A DNA stretch of 64,000 bases, taken from Maledivibacter halophilus (GTDB lineage: Bacteria > Bacillota > Clostridia > Peptostreptococcales > Caminicellaceae). The notes beneath the pieces are model-generated. The model ran no database searches and was not told the origin of the DNA. It saw nothing but the letters and a program-made list of their open reading frames with translations. The stretch is from positions 1-64,000 of the forward strand of contig NZ_FUZT01000008.1 of NCBI RefSeq assembly GCF_900167445.1, given 5' to 3'. Below are positions 1-8,916 of this stretch, in pieces. The translations under genes were made by a program, and so were the position numbers. The stretch's first letter is position 1. Each line of letters starts with the position of its first letter.

Positions 1-3000
1 GGATCCCTTTCAAAATCAATGTATATTTTATCTATTTTATCTTCAAAATAATCCTTGTTATTTACTTTCTCCTGAAGTTTATCCCTTCTTTCCTTTATTT
101 TTTCAAGCTCATCTATAAAATCATCCTTTTCCTTTCCTTCAGGAAGCTCATTTATTTGATCTTCTAATTCATCTATTGATTTATTTAAGTCTTCAATATC
201 CCTTGGCAGATTACTTTCTTTGGTATTTTCTAAATCATCCAATTCTTTATTTATATCATCAATTTTATCTCTTATTCTATCCTTTAAGTTCTTTATAACT
301 ACTATTGTTCTATTTGCCCTAGCCACTGTACCAACAGGATTTTCTGCTTCATAGGTTAATACATATGTTCCAAGCTTTGAAGTATCAACTGTTCCTGTAA
401 CTTTTACCGAATAATTTGAACTTGCTCCTGGATCTATGAATCTATTTTCTCTTTCTATTTCTACTAAATTATTTCCATTTAATCTTATATAAGGGTTAAT
501 AGCAATACTTCCATTCCATTTTTTAGTATCACTTCCACCTTTTCCATCATCTGCGTTAATAGTTATTCCTTCAAATAATCCTGATTTTAATTCTGAACCC
601 TTCCAGGATAATGACCAATTTGAATTTTCTAAGGTATCTATACTTATTGTTTTTTCAATCTCTCCTATAACTGCTGTAATCTCTACTGTATCATTGTCTG
701 AATCAGAAACTGCTCCCTCTAATTCAAATGTACCATTGTAATTAAGGTTTATATCTCCTTCTGCAGTTGTTATACTTAAGCTTGGAGGTATATTTGTTGT
801 AAAACTATTTAGTGCAAGGTATTTATCGTTTTCTACTTTATCACTATTTCTAGTTGTAACCCATAATTCATATTCAGTAAATTTTTCTAATCCAGTCAAT
901 TCTCTAGTAGTCTCTATGCTCCAATCTGAAAAAGCAACATTGTCTCCACTCATCCCTGCTCCTTTAAGCTTCAGTTCAAGTCTATGTTCAGGTACTTGTC
1001 CTTGAATGGCATTGGTTATTTCAAATGTTAATGATGTTCCTGAACTATCTGTTATCAATATACTTTCTGGATTTAAAGCCTTAGTATAAATCTTAGCTGT
1101 AGGTGAATATTCACTTTCATTATCTACTCTATCCTTTGCTTTGTATTTATATGTATATTGTGTATTTGCTGTAAGTCCTGTATCTAAATATGGGTTTTTA
1201 TCAATCCATGAGCTTATATCTGTATTGTCTCTATTGTATAGATATGGTGTCGTATGTAGATTGCTTGGATCACTTGCATCTGGTGTAATTTGTATCTCTG
1301 TATCACTTATAGTACTTACTGTAGGAACATTTACTGTTGGGCTTGCCTTGTCTATTTTAAAATTCTTAGCTATTTCATTTGATTTACCAGTTCTATCATC
1401 TTCACACCATATTCTTATGGTATAATCACCTTCTGGTAATCTGCTGTCTATTGTAATAGGATAATTGTTAAAACTTTGAATATTACCATCTGCTGATAAA
1501 CTAGCAATACTCTTTATAGCATGCTCTTCAACAAGGCTTCCTGCATTATCTTCTATAGAATAATAGACTGTTATGTTATCACCAACATCTGAATCTTGTA
1601 TTGTACCTTCTACAATGAATTCATTATATCCACTTTTCTCAGAAAGTATTTGATTATCTGGTGATAATATATCTATTATAGGAGCTGTATTTGTTATAAA
1701 ACTACCTAATGCAAGGTATTTATCGTTTTCTACCTTATCACCGTTTCTAGTTGTAACCCATAATTCATAATCAGTTTCTATTGACAATCCTGTTAATTCC
1801 CTAATAGTCTCCATGCTCCAATCTGAAACAGCAGCATTAGCTCCACTGGCCCCTGCTCCTTTAAGCTTCAGTTCAAGTCTATGTTCAGGTACTTGTCCTT
1901 GCACGGTATTAGTTATCTCAAATGTTAATGATATTCCTCCATTATCTGTAATTACTATGCTTTCAGGATTTAGGGCCTTGGTATAAACATTAGCTGTAGG
2001 CGAGTATTCGCTTTCATTATCCAAAATGTCCTTGGCTTTATATTTGTATGTATATTGTGTATTTGCTGTAAGTTCTGTATCTAAGTATGAAGTATCTGCT
2101 ACCCATCCACTTATATCTTCATCGTTTTTATTATAAATATATGTTTCTGTTGCATTTAAGCCACTGGTATCAGTGGAATTAGGAGTTATTTCTATTTCTA
2201 TATCACTTACTGCATTTACTGATGGTGCATTTGTCTGTGGTGGTGTGTTGTCAATAGTTATTGGGATTATCCTTTCACCTTTACCACCCTTATCATCCTG
2301 AGCTATTATTCTAAGTTCATATTTACCACTTGGAATAGTCTCATCCACTGTGATACTATAATTAAAGGATTTATCTGTGCCGTCAGACGTCGATACATTA
2401 AATATCTCTACATCAGTATGTCCTGCCAAATTTGTGGCTGAATCTATATGATGAAGTGTATATTTTACTGTAATTTCATCTCCAATATCATCATCATTAA
2501 CTTTTCCTTCTAAAAGAATATTGTTGTGACCTTCTTTCTTACCAAAATATTCATTTTCGAGTGCTGAAATTATCGATATATTAGGTTCTTTATTTAAATA
2601 GTCAGATATTTTTATAGTTTTATCATGCGGTATATACATTGACGCCCTAGTTCCTCCTCCATTTTTAGACACAACTCCTAATGCAACGTATCCTTGATAA
2701 AAGTGTGAATTATGATAAGGTTGTAAAATTGTGTTTTTAGGAACGATTGTTGTATTAGTATAAATATTATTATTTGGAGGATATTTGTGATTATTAAATA
2801 TTATTTTCCCATTATTACTCCATAACCAATTGCTATCAGAGTAATCTTGTGTATAGTACCAACCTGTTCCAAATTTTTTTGGGTTTAACGCTATCATTAA
2901 TTCTATTGAATTTGTATTTTTATATCTTGCATATAAATTTCCTGCTTCATCTGATGAATATATCCATATCCATTCTTGATTGTCATTAGCATTTGCTTGT

Positions 3001-3140
3001 GGTTCAGCATAGCTATAGGTAACAAAGTAAACTTGGCCAACAATTATAAAACATAATAATAGAATTAAAACCCTACCAAAATTAATATTTTCTCTAACTC
3101 TTAAAACTTTCTTAATCATACTTAAGCAGTTTAGATTCAT
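1..3140 (-). CDS. Large secreted Ig-like/fibronectin-like surface protein (3' end beyond window)
   Basis: An open frame runs without a stop from an ATG at 3140 to the left edge, so about 1046 residues are visible and the C-terminus is missing. The start follows a GGGGG ribosome site 8 nt upstream and begins a signal peptide (basic start, hydrophobic core about residues 23-40, then SYAEPQA). The body is made of Ig or fibronectin III-like segments. Two near-identical modules (containing VPEHRLELKLKGAG and NDKYLAL) lie 299 codons apart. A DUF5011-like Ig domain (PYIRLNG to RANRTIVV) sits at about residues 882-946, followed by a charged coiled coil rich in Glu, Lys and Asp. It is the last visible gene of the Tad pilus locus, so a pilus-linked adhesin or exported surface protein is inferred; no ligand can be named. 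Confidence 0.8.
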   Translation of the reverse strand, partial: MNLNCLSMIKKVLRVRENINFGRVLILLLCFIIVGQVYFVTYSYAEPQANANDNQEWIWIYSSDEAGNLYARYKNTNSIELMIALNPKKFGTGWYYTQDYSDSNWLWSNNGKIIFNNHKYPPNNNIYTNTTIVPKNTILQPYHNSHFYQGYVALGVVSKNGGGTRASMYIPHDKTIKISDYLNKEPNISIISALENEYFGKKEGHNNILLEGKVNDDDIGDEITVKYTLHHIDSATNLAGHTDVEIFNVSTSDGTDKSFNYSITVDETIPSGKYELRIIAQDDKGGKGERIIPITIDNTPPQTNAPSVNAVSDIEIEITPNSTDTSGLNATETYIYNKNDEDISGWVADTSYLDTELTANTQYTYKYKAKDILDNESEYSPTANVYTKALNPESIVITDNGGISLTFEITNTVQGQVPEHRLELKLKGAGASGANAAVSDWSMETIRELTGLSIETDYELWVTTRNGDKVENDKYLALGSFITNTAPIIDILSPDNQILSEKSGYNEFIVEGTIQDSDVGDNITVYYSIEDNAGSLVEEHAIKSIASLSADGNIQSFNNYPITIDSRLPEGDYTIRIWCEDDRTGKSNEIAKNFKIDKASPTVNVPTVSTISDTEIQITPDASDPSNLHTTPYLYNRDNTDISSWIDKNPYLDTGLTANTQYTYKYKAKDRVDNESEYSPTAKIYTKALNPESILITDSSGTSLTFEITNAIQGQVPEHRLELKLKGAGMSGDNVAFSDWSIETTRELTGLEKFTEYELWVTTRNSDKVENDKYLALNSFTTNIPPSLSITTAEGDINLNYNGTFELEGAVSDSDNDTVEITAVIGEIEKTISIDTLENSNWSLSWKGSELKSGLFEGITINADDGKGGSDTKKWNGSIAINPYIRLNGNNLVEIERENRFIDPGASSNYSVKVTGTVDTSKLGTYVLTYEAENPVGTVARANRTIVVIKNLKDRIRDKIDDINKELDDLENTKESNLPRDIEDLNKSIDELEDQINELPEGKEKDDFIDELEKIKERRDKLQEKVNNKDYFEDKIDKIYIDFERD

Positions 3141-3153
3141 AAAACAATCCCCC

Positions 3154-3681
3154 TTAATCATATCTGCTATTCTCAACTTCTATGTCAAATAATATTTTGG
3201 CATTATATTTTGTCAAAAAAGACACTAGTATAATTGGCTTTTCTGTATATCCTTTAACCTTAATAGAAGGAAATTCTGTATTTTGGCTGCTATTTCTATC
3301 CTTTTTATAGCTGCCTTCTTCCACCGTTATTTCTTCAATGAATATCTTTTTAGACAATACTCCTTTTCCTATAGGCTTTAAAGAATTATCTAAGTTAAAT
3401 TCAGTTTTTAACAAGTCATAAAATGTATTTTTTACATCCCTTTCTTTTACCAATGAAATATGTGCTTTTCTATACTCATCCAAAAGATTTATTTCAAGAC
3501 TGTCCTGGGCAATTATTTCAATCTTTGTATTAAGGGTCTTATGTACTGCCTGTATTCTTACAAACTCTATACCTAACCCTATAACAGCTATGAGCAAAAA
3601 GAACTTTACTAAAGAAACTAGAGAAGACGAACCCTTTTCACTTTTAATTAGTCTTTTAATATTATTCATATATTTAATCAC
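3154..3681 (-). CDS. TadE-like pseudopilin, membrane-anchored
   Basis: About 175 residues with one N-terminal membrane helix after a short basic leader (SEKGSSSLVSLV), then a soluble domain. The placement and layout are those of TadE/TadF-like minor pilins. It has a Gly before the helix but no Glu at +5, so processing by a type IV prepilin peptidase is uncertain. The GTG start overlaps the end of the preceding pseudopilin gene by 4 nt, which suggests translational coupling; an ATG at 3669 is an alternative start. The specific family is unrecognised and the pilus role is inferred from neighbours. Confidence 0.6.
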   Translation of the reverse strand: MIKYMNNIKRLIKSEKGSSSLVSLVKFFLLIAVIGLGIEFVRIQAVHKTLNTKIEIIAQDSLEINLLDEYRKAHISLVKERDVKNTFYDLLKTEFNLDNSLKPIGKGVLSKKIFIEEITVEEGSYKKDRNSSQNTEFPSIKVKGYTEKPIILVSFLTKYNAKILFDIEVENSRYD

Positions 3682-4100
3682 CAGCCTTCTCCATATCCAC
3701 TTCCGTAATATCCCTGATTAGTTCCTGAAGCCTTAAGGGGTATATTAAGCTTTATATTCCAAAAGTCTCCAAATTTCACTTCATGTCCGTATTCTATTTT
3801 TAAAAAAAGCCTATCCCCTAGTTTATCTGCTTTCTTATAAAAGGATGGCTTAGTATCAACAATTCTGATATTGTCATAGCTTATATTTCTTTTATTAAAC
3901 TGCTTTTTAAGATAGTCCTCACTAATCATACCTTCAGATTCAGCCCTTCTCACTGTCTCATCAACAGCCATTTTTGCATATCCTATATGAACTAAAAATA
4001 TTGAAAGTTGAAAAACCATGACTGTAACAACTAATATTTTAAAAGTAAAGCCCAAAGCTTCTATTGTCATATTCCCCTTTTGATTTTTTAAGTAATCCAA
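3678..4100 (-). CDS. TadE-like pseudopilin with canonical prepilin cleavage motif
   Basis: Starting at the TTG at 4100 (ribosome site GAAGGTG, good spacing) gives 140 residues beginning with a 9-residue leader that ends KG, followed by NMTIEA. That is the classical type IVb prepilin site: Gly at -1 and Glu at +5 before a hydrophobic helix. The helix is followed by a sequence like DUF4320/TadE proteins (AVDETVRRAESEG) and a Gly/Tyr-rich tail. It is likely a minor pilin processed by a TadV-type peptidase, but no such peptidase gene lies in this window. An in-frame ATG at 4118 lacks a ribosome site. Confidence 0.65.
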   Translation of the reverse strand: MDYLKNQKGNMTIEALGFTFKILVVTVMVFQLSIFLVHIGYAKMAVDETVRRAESEGMISEDYLKKQFNKRNISYDNIRIVDTKPSFYKKADKLGDRLFLKIEYGHEVKFGDFWNIKLNIPLKASGTNQGYYGSGYGEGW

Positions 4101-4123
4101 GGTATCACCTTCAATCATAATTT

Positions 4124-4588
4124 TTATAACTCATTTGGTTTAAAATATACCTGTGAATATGAAAAGCTCTCTACAGGTATTGAAATATTTATTGAAAATT
4201 TAGTTTTATCTAGCTGCATAAAGGTAAGCTTCTTTTTATATGTTATTTCTAGGCCTAATCTATTTTTTTTGTTCACCTTAATATTTTTTCCCGGTAGAAA
4301 TTCCTCTGTTAATTTACTTCTATCAATCTCATATTCATCTAAAAGCTCTTCATATCTATTTAAAACCATATCATTGAATCCACCACTTTTCTTTGCCATA
4401 TTTACCGTTGTACTTATGATGGTATTAAGATTTTTCCATGTTGTATAGGTTCCAACCAATGAATAAAGTATCGGTAAAAACATTAAAAAACAAAATATTA
4501 TGACCAAACCAGAGAGATTTGAAATTCCTCTCTGGTTTTTAATATGATTCCTGCTATGTTCTCCAATTTTTCTAATTTTTATTTTCAT
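4124..4588 (-). CDS. TadE-like pseudopilin
   Basis: 154 residues: a basic N-terminus (KNQRG), one hydrophobic helix (LSGLVIIFCFLMFLPILYSLV), then a soluble domain ending in a predicted beta-rich part. The position between the Flp-like pilin and the other TadE-like genes supports a minor pilin or assembly role. A Gly precedes the helix but the +5 Glu is replaced by Ser, so it may stay unprocessed as a membrane anchor. The ribosome site AAAGGTG is present. Closest concept: TadE/DUF4320 proteins. Confidence 0.6.
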   Translation of the reverse strand: MKIKIRKIGEHSRNHIKNQRGISNLSGLVIIFCFLMFLPILYSLVGTYTTWKNLNTIISTTVNMAKKSGGFNDMVLNRYEELLDEYEIDRSKLTEEFLPGKNIKVNKKNRLGLEITYKKKLTFMQLDKTKFSINISIPVESFSYSQVYFKPNEL

Positions 4589-4591
4589 CTT

Positions 4592-4750
4592 TTAAAACAC
4601 CTTTGGTAAAATAAAAATCAAACCATCATCAATTGAATCACTAAATCTTTCAAATAGATTATTTGCTATTTCAGTGGCCTGATCCTTAAATATGCTTAAT
4701 AATGCTACCACCACTACAACTGCTATTGCCAATCCAAATAATTTGTTCAT
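4592..4750 (-). CDS. Tiny Flp1-like pilin candidate (52 aa)
   Basis: The ATG at 4750 is preceded by AAGGAGGG at ideal spacing and is preferred over an in-frame ATG at 4774. The 52-residue product is a single hydrophobic helix (residues about 4-20) followed by an amphipathic stretch (SIFKDQATEIANNLFERFSD) that resembles the C-terminal half of Flp1-like major pilins of Gram-positive Tad systems. It sits directly after tadC, where the Flp pilin gene is expected. Unusually, it lacks any leader with a Gly/Glu cleavage site, so it would work unprocessed or is a helper peptide. Function is inferred from context. Confidence 0.6.
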   Translation of the reverse strand: MNKLFGLAIAVVVVVALLSIFKDQATEIANNLFERFSDSIDDGLIFILPKVF

Positions 4751-4782
4751 AATTACCCTCCTTAAACCTCTCATTTTATTTA

Positions 4783-5670
4783 TTAAAATTGTTTTGTAAA
4801 ATCATAAAAGAAAGATAAAATTATTGCCAACCCATTCATAGCCATTATGCTATATAGAACTACTGCATTAATTCTTTCTAAAATTTCTGGTCTTTTATTC
4901 ATTTCATCTTTAATATTACTCAGGTTCATCTGTCTTATTTTTTCTTCCTGAATAGCATAAAGTGTATCTACATTTTCCTTGCTGGTTTCCAGTCCTGTTA
5001 TAACCGCCATAATATAATTCTGGATAGCATGTATTCCTATTTTATCTGCAAAATCCTGAAGTGCCTCCTTTTCCGATGTTCCTGCCTCTATTTTTGCATG
5101 AAGTATTTTTAAATCATAATACAATGGCCCTTTAGATATTTTTAAATAATCTTCTATAGTATGTATTATATTTTCATGGGGAGAATATCTTAAAGTCCTT
5201 GCAAAGCGTGGAAATTCTTTTAGAATATTACCATTAAGCTCCTTAACTTTCTTTTCAAGCTCACTATCTGGTTGAAAATACATAAAAATGGCAAAAATTG
5301 TGGAAACGGCAAGTATTGTTACTGAAAAAAAACTTAGTCCTAGTCCCAGCAAAACCATGAAGCTTGGATAAATGATTTTTTTTGCCTCGTGCTGTTCAGG
5401 TGTTATTTCCTCACCAAGTCTTAATAAATTTCTTTCAAGAATTTCCCTATCATACTTTGTTATTTTTATTTTATTATTTATAAAATCCGCAAATGGCTTT
5501 AAAAATTCTTCCATTAAAAGAACCTTTTTTTCATCACTATATTCATAAATCCATCTAGTCTTTTTCCTGGTTTTCCTGCTTATATTTAATATCAACAAAT
5601 CCTTCAGCCCATATAAAGCAATAAATAGTGAAACACATATTATCAATGAATACAAAGCTTGTATGTTCAA
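4783..5670 (-). CDS. tadC: TadC-like pilus assembly inner-membrane protein
   Basis: About 295 residues with an N-terminal helix, two central helices and a C-terminal helix around a cytoplasmic region matching the type II secretion F domain. It pairs with TadB as the membrane platform on which the CpaF/TadA ATPase acts. The TTG at 5670 follows AAGGGGGTGAT and gives a sensible membrane start; the frame is open to a TTG at 5700, which would overlap tadB. Family assignment rests on gene order and the paired T2SF layout, so it is secure at the level of TadB/TadC, less so on which is which. Confidence 0.75.
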   Translation of the reverse strand: MNIQALYSLIICVSLFIALYGLKDLLILNISRKTRKKTRWIYEYSDEKKVLLMEEFLKPFADFINNKIKITKYDREILERNLLRLGEEITPEQHEAKKIIYPSFMVLLGLGLSFFSVTILAVSTIFAIFMYFQPDSELEKKVKELNGNILKEFPRFARTLRYSPHENIIHTIEDYLKISKGPLYYDLKILHAKIEAGTSEKEALQDFADKIGIHAIQNYIMAVITGLETSKENVDTLYAIQEEKIRQMNLSNIKDEMNKRPEILERINAVVLYSIMAMNGLAIILSFFYDFTKQF

Positions 5671-5686
5671 TTTTAATATCACCCCC

Positions 5687-6664
5687 TTAATCAATTTCAA
5701 CTTTAATCGATTTATTATATTTGTAAAGAAAATAAACGCATCCTACAAGGATTAAAACTAGAAAAGCTAAACCAATTTTTCCTTGAATTGTATATACTAG
5801 AAGTTCATAGTATCTTTTATAGCCCACCCTCAAAATTAATAGATTAAGAGGAAAGAATATCAAGGTTGCAATAAAATTTCTAACATATTTTTTCCTTATC
5901 AAATCAAATTCTCCCTGGACCTGTTGAATATCTCTAAGATCTTCTGGTATTGTAAGCATTGTATACTTAAGCTTCTCCCCTTGAACCTCTGTTTGTATAG
6001 CCAAATCTATAAACTCTTTAAAATAATAATTATCCACTCTTTCTTTTAAGTTTTCCAATGCTTCAACAACACTTATGTTAAGAACCTGTACCTCATTAAC
6101 AAATGATGTAAAATACTTATCTAATGGATCTGGAAGCTGATCCAATTTTTTTTCAACGGCTATTACAAAATCCTCTTCACTCATAAACTGAGCTATAATA
6201 TTCCCTAAAGAAGCAGGTAGATTTTCTTCAATGACTTTAAATTTCTTCTTTGCCCTTTCTTGTATATAAAAAAAAGGTATAGCTCCTGATAAAGCACTAA
6301 ATATTATTATTAAAAAAGGATTTCTTAAAATAATTCCAAAGGCTAATCCTGGTGCACTTGCTATCAATGTATAAAATATAAATTTATCCAAAGTCATGTT
6401 TATTTCTGATAATTCAATTGTATTTTTGATTTTCTTCTCTAAACGTTCCTTTAAACTAGGCTTTAACTTAAGAATTTCTTTTCTTCTATTTTCCTTTAAA
6501 ATTTTTTCGTAATTTTCAATTTTCTGCTTGTGTTTTTTCCCTCTGATGGAAAAGCCTTTAAAATCTCCATATCTACTCCCACCAAAAGTTGAATATAACA
6601 AGGTGAATATTCCTATAAATGTAGATAATATTACTATTAAAATATAGACTAAAGTACTTTCCAT
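5687..6664 (-). CDS. tadB: TadB-like pilus assembly inner-membrane protein
   Basis: 325 residues: an N-terminal membrane helix, a basic cytoplasmic stretch, two helices (about residues 95-135), a T2SF-type domain (ENLPASLGNIIAQF, then VVEALENLKERVDNYYFKEF) and two C-terminal helices. This is the usual layout of TadB. It lies 10 nt downstream of cpaF and just before tadC, so the three are translated together. It would form the inner-membrane platform of the Tad/Flp pilus machine. Confidence 0.78.
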   Translation of the reverse strand: MESTLVYILIVILSTFIGIFTLLYSTFGGSRYGDFKGFSIRGKKHKQKIENYEKILKENRRKEILKLKPSLKERLEKKIKNTIELSEINMTLDKFIFYTLIASAPGLAFGIILRNPFLIIIFSALSGAIPFFYIQERAKKKFKVIEENLPASLGNIIAQFMSEEDFVIAVEKKLDQLPDPLDKYFTSFVNEVQVLNISVVEALENLKERVDNYYFKEFIDLAIQTEVQGEKLKYTMLTIPEDLRDIQQVQGEFDLIRKKYVRNFIATLIFFPLNLLILRVGYKRYYELLVYTIQGKIGLAFLVLILVGCVYFLYKYNKSIKVEID

Positions 6665-6674
6665 TTTTTCCTCC

Positions 6675-8069
6675 TTAATTTTCTGCTTTTACCTTATGAT
6701 AAATGTCAGCAATTTTTATATCTATACCTGATTCCAAAAGTTTTTCATAAAGCCTGTCGCTAATATTTCTATTAAATATATGTTTGCCTATAATGCTTTT
6801 TCTGTAAAATTTATCTCCGGTTAATGGATTTACTTCCTCAACTTGTTTAATTCCAGTGGGTTTAAATTTAAAAATTTCACGATATTTAAGTCTTCCTCCA
6901 TCGTATTCCTCTATCTCTGATATACTCATTATTTTTCTACTGCCATCCTTTAATTTTTTTTGAAATACACATATTGGAAATGCATTTACTATCATATTAA
7001 GTATCATATCCTGAGTAAGGGTAGTAGGTCCCATCATATACATCTGAAGAATTCTTGTAGGTGCATCACTGGGTCCATTAGCATGAAATGAATTATAAAG
7101 CTGATGCCCTGTATTTGCGGCAGCGACCACAGTTTGAGCTTCTTTTCCCCTCATTTCCCCCAATACCATTGTCTCAGGTGACTGTCTTAAAGAATGAATA
7201 AGAAGATCAAGAAGTGTAATATTATTTCTTGTTTCCCATGCTATAGCACCTTTAATATTAAGTTCTGCCGTATCTTCCATTGTTATTATCCTACGGTCAA
7301 GATTTTTTTGTGCCAATCTGGTTAATATAGTTTGTAGAGTCGCTGTTTTACCGCTGTTAGTTGGTCCTATTATCATCATAGAAATTTCTGCTTCTCCTAA
7401 AATATCTATGAATTTAAACATATCTTCAGTGGCACTTCCAAAGCTAATAAGCTTTTCTGCAGTGAAGACCTCCTTTTTTTGTTTTCTTATAGTAAGATTT
7501 ATTCCACTAAGTGCTGTAGGCTTTATAATACAAGCTACCCTTTGCCCATTTTTAAGTCTTGCATCCACAATTGGTGATGATGGTGAAAGAGTTTTCCCAA
7601 CAGTTCTTACTATTTTTTTTGCTATATTTATTGCTGTTTCCATTGATGAAAACTTTTTATTGGTCTTATATTCTCTTCCCTTTACAACTATTCGTATATC
7701 TTCAGAAGAATTAACCCTTATCTCCTCAACTCTTTCATCCTCTAAGTATTCTGTTATTACTCCAAAATCTAAAATTTCAAGATTTATAGTCTGTATAGTT
7801 TCATCTAATCCTTCTATTCCTTCTATTTTTATGGCCCTGGTTTGAATATAGTTTGCTACTTTTTCCTTTATTTTTTCTCTGGCATAATCATTGGATAATG
7901 TATCCTGAAAAAGCTCTGGATAATTATTTGTTAAATACTTTCTAACCTCGTCAACGAAATATTCCAAAGCCCTTTCTGCACCTTCAGTTACGGAAGTCTT
8001 TCTTGCTTGTCTTTTTTGAATACCAACTAAATATTTATCCTCATTAATATTAGGAATGAAATTATTCAT
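6675..8069 (-). CDS. cpaF: CpaF/TadA-type pilus assembly ATPase
   Basis: 464 residues of the type II/IV secretion ATPase family. Walker A is GPTNSGKT at 235-242, the Asp box lies near ITMEDTAEL (262-270), Walker B is in ETMVLGEMRG (299-308), and the His box is GHQLYNSFHANG (321-332). It powers pilin extrusion in Tad systems and appears complete. The ATG at 8069 follows AGGTGG and overlaps the TadZ-like gene by 8 nt; an in-frame GTG at 8078 is possible. Neighbours on both sides are Tad genes, which separates it from general secretion ATPases. Confidence 0.92.
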   Translation of the reverse strand: MNNFIPNINEDKYLVGIQKRQARKTSVTEGAERALEYFVDEVRKYLTNNYPELFQDTLSNDYAREKIKEKVANYIQTRAIKIEGIEGLDETIQTINLEILDFGVITEYLEDERVEEIRVNSSEDIRIVVKGREYKTNKKFSSMETAINIAKKIVRTVGKTLSPSSPIVDARLKNGQRVACIIKPTALSGINLTIRKQKKEVFTAEKLISFGSATEDMFKFIDILGEAEISMMIIGPTNSGKTATLQTILTRLAQKNLDRRIITMEDTAELNIKGAIAWETRNNITLLDLLIHSLRQSPETMVLGEMRGKEAQTVVAAANTGHQLYNSFHANGPSDAPTRILQMYMMGPTTLTQDMILNMIVNAFPICVFQKKLKDGSRKIMSISEIEEYDGGRLKYREIFKFKPTGIKQVEEVNPLTGDKFYRKSIIGKHIFNRNISDRLYEKLLESGIDIKIADIYHKVKAEN

Positions 8070-8916
8070 TGGATCCACCTACTTCTTTCCAGATATTTCT
8101 GTTCCTATCTTCTTCATTTCTTCTTCTAAATAGAAATCTATTTTTCCTATATTTTCTTCCCCGATTAACTTCTTTTTCTATAAGCTCCTCAAAAATATAC
8201 TTAATTTGATTTTGAATGTATCTATCCTTGAAGTTACCTCCAGCGTCAAATATTGTTTTACCTTCATTTGAATCCATGACAATATGTTTACTAAAAGGTA
8301 TAATACTCTTTACATCAAGACCAGTTATTAATTTAATATCTTTTTTTGAAATAATTCCTATATCCTTATTCACAACAAGAATCAGCTTATCTTTTTTTAT
8401 ATTCAATTCTTCAAACTGCTTTAAATACTTTCTCAATGCAAATAAGCTATTTATATCATTATCAATCACAACTATGATTTTTTCTGCAAAAAACCAACCT
8501 ATATAACTTGTATACTCTATGTAAGAAGTAGGTAAATCTAAAAAAACTATATTAAATTTTTCCTTAGCAATTTGATAAAGTCTTTCAATATCCTTTCTTT
8601 CTAACTCATGTAAGTCATCTACACTATCACCTGGATTAAGTCCTAAAACAAATAAATATTTTTGATTCTTTTCATTTTCCTGAAAATTTATTATTACATC
8701 TCTATCGTTATCTGTAAATAATGCATTTCTAAGACTTTTATTTTTCTGGGGATGAATATTCAAAATATGTGGTAGTGATGAATATTGTCTATTTAAATCT
8801 ATCACACCAGTTAAATATCCTTCCATAGAAGAATACTTTCCTAGATTGGCAGTTAAGAAACTAGTACCAGTCCCTGGCTTTGGGCTCCATAGGGCAAATA
8901 CTCTTTTATCAATCAT
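8062..8916 (-). CDS. TadZ/CpaE-like ParA-MinD family protein, degenerate P-loop
   Basis: 284 residues with a MinD/ParA fold. The N-terminal loop reads SPKPGTGTS where a deviant Walker A would be KGGxGK[TS]. The signature Lys is kept but the P-loop Lys is Thr. The switch region is FLDLPTSYIEYTS, the place of the usual DxP motif. The C-terminus is strongly basic. TadZ/CpaE proteins place Tad machines at the cell pole and often have atypical ATPase motifs. It overlaps cpaB by 8 nt and cpaF by 8 nt. A second, complementary TadZ-like gene lies two genes upstream. Confidence 0.75.
   Translation of the reverse strand: MIDKRVFALWSPKPGTGTSFLTANLGKYSSMEGYLTGVIDLNRQYSSLPHILNIHPQKNKSLRNALFTDNDRDVIINFQENEKNQKYLFVLGLNPGDSVDDLHELERKDIERLYQIAKEKFNIVFLDLPTSYIEYTSYIGWFFAEKIIVVIDNDINSLFALRKYLKQFEELNIKKDKLILVVNKDIGIISKKDIKLITGLDVKSIIPFSKHIVMDSNEGKTIFDAGGNFKDRYIQNQIKYIFEELIEKEVNRGRKYRKNRFLFRRRNEEDRNRNIWKEVGGSNE

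Noticed and set aside
1-6. The window begins exactly with GGATCC, a BamHI site.
   Set aside because: It may be chance or a clone end; nothing else in the sequence supports a vector junction.
1141-1425. A 94-codon plus-strand ORF inside the first 3 kb.
   Set aside because: The minus strand is continuously open here as part of the Ig-like protein, which has a signal peptide and repeats; the plus ORF is a shadow.
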